A stretch of 10,771 nt of DNA, taken from positions 1-10,771 of the forward strand of contig JAEWFB010000009.1 of assembly GCA_023389095.1 (NCBI GenBank), given 5' to 3'. Below the pieces are notes generated by a model. It was not told where the DNA came from, did no database searches, and saw only the letters and a program-made list of their open reading frames with translations. The DNA is from Actinomycetes bacterium (GTDB lineage: Bacteria; Actinomycetota; Actinomycetes; Actinomycetales; Dermatophilaceae). The translations under genes were made by a program, and so were the position numbers. Numbering within the stretch: the stretch's first letter is position 1; every line of letters begins with the position of its first letter. Below are positions 6,278-10,771 of this stretch, in pieces.

Positions 6278-7729
6278 GTGGCAGACGAGCGCGACTCCCC
6301 GGCGACCGACACCGAGCCGTCGGCTCCCGGTACGCCCGGGTCGCCGGGTTCCCTCGGCGCCCACTCGGTCGTCTACCTCGTCGGGACCGCGCTGCAGGGA
6401 CTCGGCGTGCTGCTCGTCCTGCCCTTCGCGACGCGCGTGCTCGGCCGGACGGAGTTCGGCCAGGTCGCCACCGGGCTCGTCGTCGTGCAGATGGTCGGCA
6501 CGATCGCCGCCGCCGGCCTGCCGCAGGTGATCCTCCGCGAGCACCACCGCGGCGCAGAGGGCCCGCGCGTGGCGCGCGCTCTCGCCGGCACGATGGTGCT
6601 GCTCGGTGTCGCGCTCGGCGTCGTCGGCCTCGCGGTCGCCCTCGTCCTGTCGTCCGTCGGGCACGCAGACCTCACGCAGTGGCTGCCGCTCGTGGTCGCC
6701 TCCGTGGGCCTGACCACCGTCGTCTCGGGACAGACCCTGATGCGGGCTCGCTTGCAGCCGTGGGGTTTTCTGCTGCTCGCCGTCGTGGCGACCGTGGGTG
6801 CGCAGCTCGCCGGTGTCGTCGCCGCGCGCTCCGACCGCAGCGCGGCCACCTATCTCGTCGCGTACGCGTCGGTCGTGGTCCTCGCCGCTGTCCTCGCCCT
6901 GGTGCTCGGGCGGCCCCTGCCACCGACGGCCGAGCGCGAGCGCGTCCGTGCCGGCGTCCGGCTCGCGGCGCCGCTGCTCCCGCAGGCGGTCGCGATGCTC
7001 GGGCTGCTGTCCGGCGACGTCCTGCTCACCGGATGGCTCGTGGGCACCGCGGCGGCCGGGGAGTACCAGGTGGCGCTCCAGCTCGGGAACATGCCCTTCG
7101 TCCTTGCCGTCGCGCTCTTCAACGCGTGGGGACCGCTCGTGCTGTCGCGGCCGCTCGCGGACCGGTGGGCCTGGACCGCCCGCACCGGCACGGCGCTGAC
7201 GACGGTCGTGGGGGCGGGGGCCGCGGGGGTGGCACTGCTGGGCCCGTGGCTCGTGGCGGTCATGGCGGGTCCCGGGTTCGACCGGTCCGCCATCGTCACC
7301 GCACTCGGCGTCGTCTCGACGGTGGCGGTGGCGTACATGGTCTACCAGGGCTCCTCGCTCGCGGTCCTCGACGCCGAACGGACCGGGCGCCTCGCGTGGG
7401 CGGCCCTCGCGGCGCTCGCCGTCCTCGTCCTGGCGGCCTGGCTGCTCACCTCGGCGACGGGCCTCGGGCTGGTCGGCGTCGCGGTGGCCAAGGCGCTGGC
7501 GTACGTCGTGCTCATGGCTGCCACGACGTGGGCGGCGGTGCGGCACTCGCCGCTGCGCTGGCCCGGCCGGCTCGCCGTCGTGGCGGTGGCATCGGTCGTG
7601 CTCGCGCTCGCCGGTGCCGTCCTGCCGAGCGAGGGCGCCGGGCTGTGGCTGCGGGCCGCCCTCGCGGTGGTCGTCGCCGGTGCCGCGCTCGCCCTCGCGC
7701 CGGGCGTCCTGCGGAGCCTGCGCGGATAG
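6278..7729 (+). CDS. Polysaccharide flippase, MOP superfamily (Wzx-like)
   Basis: The 483-residue product is an integral membrane protein. After about 27 Pro/Ser/Thr-rich N-terminal residues it has roughly 13 hydrophobic segments, starting with SVVYLVGTALQGLGVLLVLP and ending near LRAALAVVVAGAALALAPG. Early sequence GxxLQxLxxxxxLPFxTRxLGxxEFG matches the N-terminus of oligosaccharide/polysaccharide-biosynthesis flippases, whose first helix is followed by a conserved R-x-L-G-x-x-x-F/Y-G. Charged residues are sparse and mostly in loops. Such proteins move undecaprenyl-linked oligosaccharides across the cytoplasmic membrane. The start GTG 6278 follows a -10 box by 7 nt and has no Shine-Dalgarno. 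The stop TAG (7727-7729) is also the first three bases of the next putative -10. Its place beside NeuB, NeuA and a putative glycosyltransferase suggests that the exported glycan contains a nonulosonic acid. Confidence 0.85.
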   Translation: MADERDSPATDTEPSAPGTPGSPGSLGAHSVVYLVGTALQGLGVLLVLPFATRVLGRTEFGQVATGLVVVQMVGTIAAAGLPQVILREHHRGAEGPRVARALAGTMVLLGVALGVVGLAVALVLSSVGHADLTQWLPLVVASVGLTTVVSGQTLMRARLQPWGFLLLAVVATVGAQLAGVVAARSDRSAATYLVAYASVVVLAAVLALVLGRPLPPTAERERVRAGVRLAAPLLPQAVAMLGLLSGDVLLTGWLVGTAAAGEYQVALQLGNMPFVLAVALFNAWGPLVLSRPLADRWAWTARTGTALTTVVGAGAAGVALLGPWLVAVMAGPGFDRSAIVTALGVVSTVAVAYMVYQGSSLAVLDAERTGRLAWAALAALAVLVLAAWLLTSATGLGLVGVAVAKALAYVVLMAATTWAAVRHSPLRWPGRLAVVAVASVVLALAGAVLPSEGAGLWLRAALAVVVAGAALALAPGVLRSLRG

Positions 7730-7743
7730 GATGGGGCGCCGCC
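7727..7743 (+). promoter_or_regulatory. Internal promoter upstream of the 19-codon ORF and glycosyltransferase gene
   Basis: TAGGAT at 7727-7732 is a strong TANNNT -10 match that overlaps the flippase stop codon. Eleven nucleotides separate it from GTG 7744, compatible with a start site at 7738-7744 and hence a leaderless or nearly leaderless transcript. The stretch from the box to the GTG resembles the purK promoter closely: both read TAGG, then GGGCGCC, then GTGAGCC. This would let the downstream genes be expressed apart from the flippase. Confidence 0.45.
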
Positions 7744-7803
7744 GTGAGCCGGCTCGACCTCCTCCCGACCCCCGACCTTCCAGGAGAGACGCTTTCGTGG
7801 TGA
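7744..7803 (+). CDS. Putative 19-codon leaderless upstream ORF
   Basis: GTG 7744 opens an ORF of 19 sense codons (product MSRLDLLPTPDLPGETLSW) ending at TGA 7801-7803. It begins 11 nt after a TAGGAT -10 box and lacks a Shine-Dalgarno, as expected of a leaderless start. Its stop overlaps the GTG at 7800 of the following gene in a GTGA arrangement, the same 4-nt coupling used elsewhere in the locus. It also contains the Shine-Dalgarno AGGAGAG (7782-7788) of that gene. The peptide itself is not recognisable; a role in coupling or regulating translation of the glycosyltransferase is more likely than a peptide function. It could also be a chance ORF in GC-rich DNA. Confidence 0.4.
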   Translation: MSRLDLLPTPDLPGETLSW

Positions 7804-9218
7804 CACCCCTCGTCCACATGGGACTGGGCTACGACGACCTCCTCGTTCCGGCTCTCGTCCACGCCGGCTTCGAGACCAAGGACCTCGTCCTCGTCGTGCG
7901 CACCGACGCCAACCTCGCGTGGGTGCGTCGTCATGCGCCCCGCGCCACGACCGTCCGCCTGCCGTACGCCCAGGCCCGCAAGGCCAACGTCGTCAGCGGC
8001 CTGGCCCCGCACGCCGCGCTCAAGCGCGCCTGCGCCGGGGTCGGGCTCGACCCGCTCGACCTGCTCGTGTCCGAGCGGGCCCTGCGCCGCAACCGCGTCG
8101 ACACCGCGATGAACTTCCTCAACCTCGCCGCCGAGGAGCTCGAGGCGGTCATCGCCGACCGGGGCCCGATGCTCGCGCTCGTCGAGTTCACCGTGACGTC
8201 CGAGCTGCTCACGGCCGGGCTCGTCACCCACCACGGCGGCCTCGCAACGTGGCCGCGCGGCATCCGGCTGCCCTCCGACCGCTTCGGCCTCATCGGTGCG
8301 CCCAAGGGGATCTCCCTGTGGCAGCGGCAGGTCGAGGACGCGTCGGCCGTCGCCGCGGGTGAGCGGTTCATCGCCGAATGGCGGGCCGAGCACGGACGCC
8401 CCATGGGTTTCGCCCGCAACCTCGAGGTCGAGACGGGGCAGGAGGTCTGGCGGCTGGCCACCGACCGCATCAAGGAGTTCGCCGTCGACCGCGGGGCCAA
8501 CCTCCAGCTGCCCCGGCCGAGCGACTACGCGCGCCTGCCGTGGCTCAACCCGCTCAAGGCGCGGCTCAACCTGCGTGAGTACCGCGATCGGCGCTGGGAC
8601 CCGGTGCCGGAACGGTTCGTCTTCCTGCCCCTTCAGGTCCAGCCCGAGTCGAGCGCCGACGTCATGGGGCAGGAGTGGCGCGACCAGGCCTACACCGCGC
8701 GGGTGCTCGCCGACGCCCTCGCGCCCCTCGACGTGGGGGTGGCCGTCAAGGAGCACGCGCACTTCATGTGGCGCCGCGACCCGGACTACTGGCCGCAGTT
8801 CGACGCCCACCCGAACATCGCGACCATCGACCCGTTCGCCGACTCGCGCGAGCTCATGAAGCAGGCGCTCTTCACGGTGACGGCCACCGGCACCGTCGGC
8901 CTCGAGGCCGGCCTGCTCGGCCTGCCCGTCGTCACCGGTGCCGACATGCCGTGGAGCGGCCTCGGCAACGTCGCCCGTCTCGACTCGCCCGACGACCTCA
9001 CCTCGTTCGTCGCCGACCGCTGCTGGGAGTCGCTGCGCGCCGAGCAGGAGGACGTCGACGACTGGTTCGTCCACGAGTACGTCCGCAACTCGTGGCAGGG
9101 CCTCGTGCTCGACCCGCCGCGCGTGCCGGCGGTCCTCGAGGCCGAGAACATCCGCAAGGTCGGCGGTGCGCTCGCCGAGGCGGCTGCCTCGCTCGGTCAC
9201 GTGCGCCAGGACGCCTGA
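7800..9218 (+). CDS. Capsule-type putative glycosyltransferase, candidate nonulosonate transferase
   Basis: The predicted product is 472 residues (473 if the in-frame GTG at 7797 is used). AGGAGAG at 7782-7788 suits either start; 7800 is preferred because it makes a GTGA overlap with a small upstream ORF. The C-terminal half looks like a GT-B-fold capsule-polysaccharide enzyme. It has FVFLPLQVQPESSADV (from residue 273, resembling the F-P-L-H-x-Q-P-E motif), VAVKEHAHFMW (KEHAH at 317-321, where relatives have K-E-H-P), an ATIDPFADSRELM stretch, and TATGTVGLEAGLLGLPVV (361-378), the G-T-x-G-x-E-A nucleotide-binding loop. The N-terminal half, including LVHMGLGYDDLLVPALVHAG, is not one I recognise. 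No signal peptide or membrane segment is evident, so it is probably cytosolic. It lies 1 nt before the neuD start. Transfer of the nonulosonic acid is a contextual inference; Kdo-transferase-like (KpsC/KpsS) relatives are the closest idea. Confidence 0.65.
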   Translation: MTPLVHMGLGYDDLLVPALVHAGFETKDLVLVVRTDANLAWVRRHAPRATTVRLPYAQARKANVVSGLAPHAALKRACAGVGLDPLDLLVSERALRRNRVDTAMNFLNLAAEELEAVIADRGPMLALVEFTVTSELLTAGLVTHHGGLATWPRGIRLPSDRFGLIGAPKGISLWQRQVEDASAVAAGERFIAEWRAEHGRPMGFARNLEVETGQEVWRLATDRIKEFAVDRGANLQLPRPSDYARLPWLNPLKARLNLREYRDRRWDPVPERFVFLPLQVQPESSADVMGQEWRDQAYTARVLADALAPLDVGVAVKEHAHFMWRRDPDYWPQFDAHPNIATIDPFADSRELMKQALFTVTATGTVGLEAGLLGLPVVTGADMPWSGLGNVARLDSPDDLTSFVADRCWESLRAEQEDVDDWFVHEYVRNSWQGLVLDPPRVPAVLEAENIRKVGGALAEAAASLGHVRQDA

Positions 9219-9219
9219 C

Positions 9220-9861
9220 ATGGCGGCCTGGGTCGTCCTCGGAGCCGGCGGGCACGCCCGCTCCGTCGTCGACGTGCTCGAGCGTGCCGGGCATCGGGTG
9301 GTCGCCGTCGCCGGTGACGCCGGTGGGCGGCACTGGCACGTCGAGGCGCTCGAGACCGACGTCGACGCGCTCGACCGTGCCGAGGCGGACGGCCTCCACG
9401 TCGCCGTCGCGATCGGCAGCAACGCGGCCAGGCTGCGCCTGCTGCACGAGATCGCCGAGCGCGACCTCGCCGCCCCTGCCGTCGTCGCGGCCACCGCCAC
9501 CGTCGCCCCGCACGCCCGGCTCGGTGCCGGCACCGTCGTGCTCGAGCACGCCCACGTCGGGCCTGCGGCGGTGATCGGCACCGCCGCCGTCGTCAACACG
9601 GCAGCGGTCGTCGAGCACGACTGCACCGTCGGCGAGGGCGCCCACATCGCCCCGGGCGCCGTGCTCCTGGGAGCTGCCACCGTCGGCGCCGGCACGCTCG
9701 TCGGCAGCGGCGCACGGGTGCTCCCGGGCGTGCGCGTCGGGGCGGGGGCCGTCGTCGGCGCCGGCGCGGTCGTGACCACCGACGTGCCCGACGGCGTCAC
9801 CGTCGTGGGGGCGCCCGCCCGAGAGCCCCGTCCGACCACCCCCACCGGAGGACGCCCGTGA
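9220..9861 (+). CDS. neuD: NeuD/PglD-like sugar O- or N-acyltransferase
   Basis: This is a cytosolic acetyl-CoA-dependent acyltransferase of 213 residues with two domains. The N-terminal Rossmann-like domain shows VVLGAGGHARSVVDVL (5-20), the typical G-A-G-G-H-A/G opening that binds the sugar. From about residue 90 to 195 a left-handed beta-helix is built of hexapeptide repeats (for example APHARLGAGTVVL, GARVLPGVRVGAGAVVGAGAVV). VVEHDCTVGEG (130-140) contains His133, the expected catalytic base, and VGAPAR (196-201) closes the fold. In sialic and legionaminic acid loci, relatives acylate the nonulosonic acid or an amino-sugar precursor; which one applies here is not decidable. ATG 9220 has AGGA at 9208-9211, 8 nt upstream, and is 1 nt from the preceding stop. 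Its stop overlaps the neuB start as GTGA (9858-9861). Sugar nucleotidyl hexapeptide relatives are the alternative. Confidence 0.85.
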   Translation: MAAWVVLGAGGHARSVVDVLERAGHRVVAVAGDAGGRHWHVEALETDVDALDRAEADGLHVAVAIGSNAARLRLLHEIAERDLAAPAVVAATATVAPHARLGAGTVVLEHAHVGPAAVIGTAAVVNTAAVVEHDCTVGEGAHIAPGAVLLGAATVGAGTLVGSGARVLPGVRVGAGAVVGAGAVVTTDVPDGVTVVGAPAREPRPTTPTGGRP

Positions 9862-10771
9862 CCACCCACGCCACCGACCACCTGCCCGGCAGCGCACCCC
9901 GGGTCCGCGAGGTCGACCTCGCGGGCACGACGGTGCCCACGCCCGGGCAGGTGCACGTCATCGCCGAAGCCGGCGTCAACCACAACGGCGACGCCGACCT
10001 CGCCCACCGGCTGGTCGACATCGCCGCCGCCTCGGGCGCGGACGCCGTGAAGTTCCAGACCTTCTCGCCCGACAAGCTCGTGTCCTCGGCCGCCGCGACG
10101 ACGCCCTACCAGCGCGACCGGGGCGGCAGCGCCGACCAGCGCAGCCTGCTCGAGGCCCTGACCCTTCCCGAGACGGTGTGGGCGGAGCTGCGCGACCACG
10201 CCCGCGAGGCCGGCACGACGTTCCTGTCGACGCCCTTCGACATCGACAGCGCCGAGATGCTCGTCGGCCTCGGGCTGACCGCGCTCAAGGTCAGCTCGGG
10301 CGAGCTGACCAACCTGCCCTACCTGCGCGAGCTGTCGCGGCTCGGCGTCACGCTGCTCGTGTCGACCGGCATGGGCACCGAGCGCGAGGTGGCCGACGCC
10401 GTCGAGGCGTGCGCCGAGGCCCCCGGGCTCGTGCTCTTCCACTGCGTGTCGGCCTACCCGGCGCCCGTCGACGAGTGCAACCTGCGGGTCATCCCGGCGC
10501 TTGCGGCGCGGCACGGCGTGCCCGTCGGCTGGTCCGACCACACGCCCGGCCTGACCACGGCCCTCGGCGCCGTCGCCCTCGGGGCCCCCGTCCTGGAGAA
10601 GCACTTCACGGCCGACCGCACCCTGCCCGGACCGGACCACGTCGCGAGCCTCGAGCCCGAGGCCCTCACCGACTACGTCCGCGAGACCAAGGCGCTGGCC
10701 CGGGCGCTCGGCGACGGTGTCAAGGTGCGCCAGCCCTCCGAGGAGGAGAACGCGACGCTCGTGCGCCGGTC
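9858..10771 (+). CDS. neuB: Nonulosonic acid synthase, NeuB family (3' truncated by window end)
   Basis: NeuB-type enzymes condense phosphoenolpyruvate with a six-carbon amino sugar to form sialic, legionaminic or pseudaminic acid in the cytosol, using Mn2+ or a similar metal. About 304 residues are present without a stop. After a 30-residue N-terminal extension come VIAEAGVNHNGD (34-45), AVKFQTFSPDKLVS (64-77), FLSTPFD (122-128), LKVSSGELTN (143-152), LLVSTGMGT (166-174), HCVSAYPAP (195-203), GWSDHTPG (224-231) and LEKHFTADRTLPGPDH (246-261), together the complete TIM-barrel signature including the metal-binding His of the SDH segment. The C-terminal SAF (antifreeze-like) domain expected after about residue 290 is outside the window. 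GTG 9858 is supported by GGAGGA (9847-9852), 5 nt upstream, and a 4-nt overlap with neuD. The choice between Neu, Leg and Pse synthase types is open. Confidence 0.92.
   Translation, partial: MTTHATDHLPGSAPRVREVDLAGTTVPTPGQVHVIAEAGVNHNGDADLAHRLVDIAAASGADAVKFQTFSPDKLVSSAAATTPYQRDRGGSADQRSLLEALTLPETVWAELRDHAREAGTTFLSTPFDIDSAEMLVGLGLTALKVSSGELTNLPYLRELSRLGVTLLVSTGMGTEREVADAVEACAEAPGLVLFHCVSAYPAPVDECNLRVIPALAARHGVPVGWSDHTPGLTTALGAVALGAPVLEKHFTADRTLPGPDHVASLEPEALTDYVRETKALARALGDGVKVRQPSEEENATLVRR

Noticed and set aside
7512..10640. Very long minus-strand open frame opposite the flippase, glycosyltransferase, neuD and neuB genes
   Set aside because: Its predicted product is low-complexity Arg/Gly/Ala/Val/Asp-rich sequence with no recognisable domain, while the plus strand encodes clear family motifs throughout. 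Long antisense frames are expected in GC-rich DNA.

Overview
The window is GC-rich throughout, has many GTG starts and 4-nt stop/start overlaps, and several genes lack a Shine-Dalgarno but carry a TANNNT-type -10 just before the start codon. Together with a probable F420-dependent LLM-class oxidoreductase and a gtrA-purK-purE order, this points to a high-GC actinobacterium. A Micrococcales/Intrasporangiaceae-like genome is my guess, not something the sequence proves.

Region 1 (about 1-2100, housekeeping). The C-terminus of a GtrA-family membrane protein is followed by purK and purE, the two-enzyme CO2-fixing step of purine synthesis. purE ends against two consecutive, nearly identical long hairpins. 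These fill the gap to a convergent gene and probably act as back-to-back terminators.

Region 2 (about 2101-3700). A small CoA-binding-domain protein (YccU-like) is on the minus strand, divergent from an LLM-class flavin/F420-dependent oxidoreductase on the plus strand. The latter converges on the next operon with only 27 nt between stops.

Region 3 (about 3698 to the end, accessory). This is a divergent locus for a nonulosonic acid (sialic-acid-like sugar) surface glycan. Leftward from about 6233 run a Gfo/Idh/MocA dehydrogenase, a CMP-nonulosonate cytidylyltransferase (NeuA-like) and a short-chain dehydrogenase resembling Campylobacter PtmA, each joined by an ATGA overlap. Rightward from 6278 run a Wzx/MOP-type flippase, a capsule-type putative glycosyltransferase, a NeuD-like hexapeptide acyltransferase and a NeuB-like nonulosonate synthase cut by the window end. 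The inferred logic is that NeuB condenses PEP with a hexose derivative, NeuD may acylate it, NeuA activates it with CMP, the two dehydrogenases make or modify the sugar, the putative glycosyltransferase transfers it and the flippase exports the lipid-linked product. No NDP-sugar dehydratase, aminotransferase or NeuC-type hydrolysing epimerase is inside the window, so the exact sugar (Neu, Leg, Pse, Kdn or other) cannot be read here. Nonulosonic acids are known components of actinobacterial wall polymers (teichulosonic acids).

The least conventional signals are a 19-codon, apparently leaderless ORF whose stop overlaps the start of the glycosyltransferase gene, the covarying twin hairpins after purE, and the tightly coupled dehydrogenase-NeuA-dehydrogenase module.
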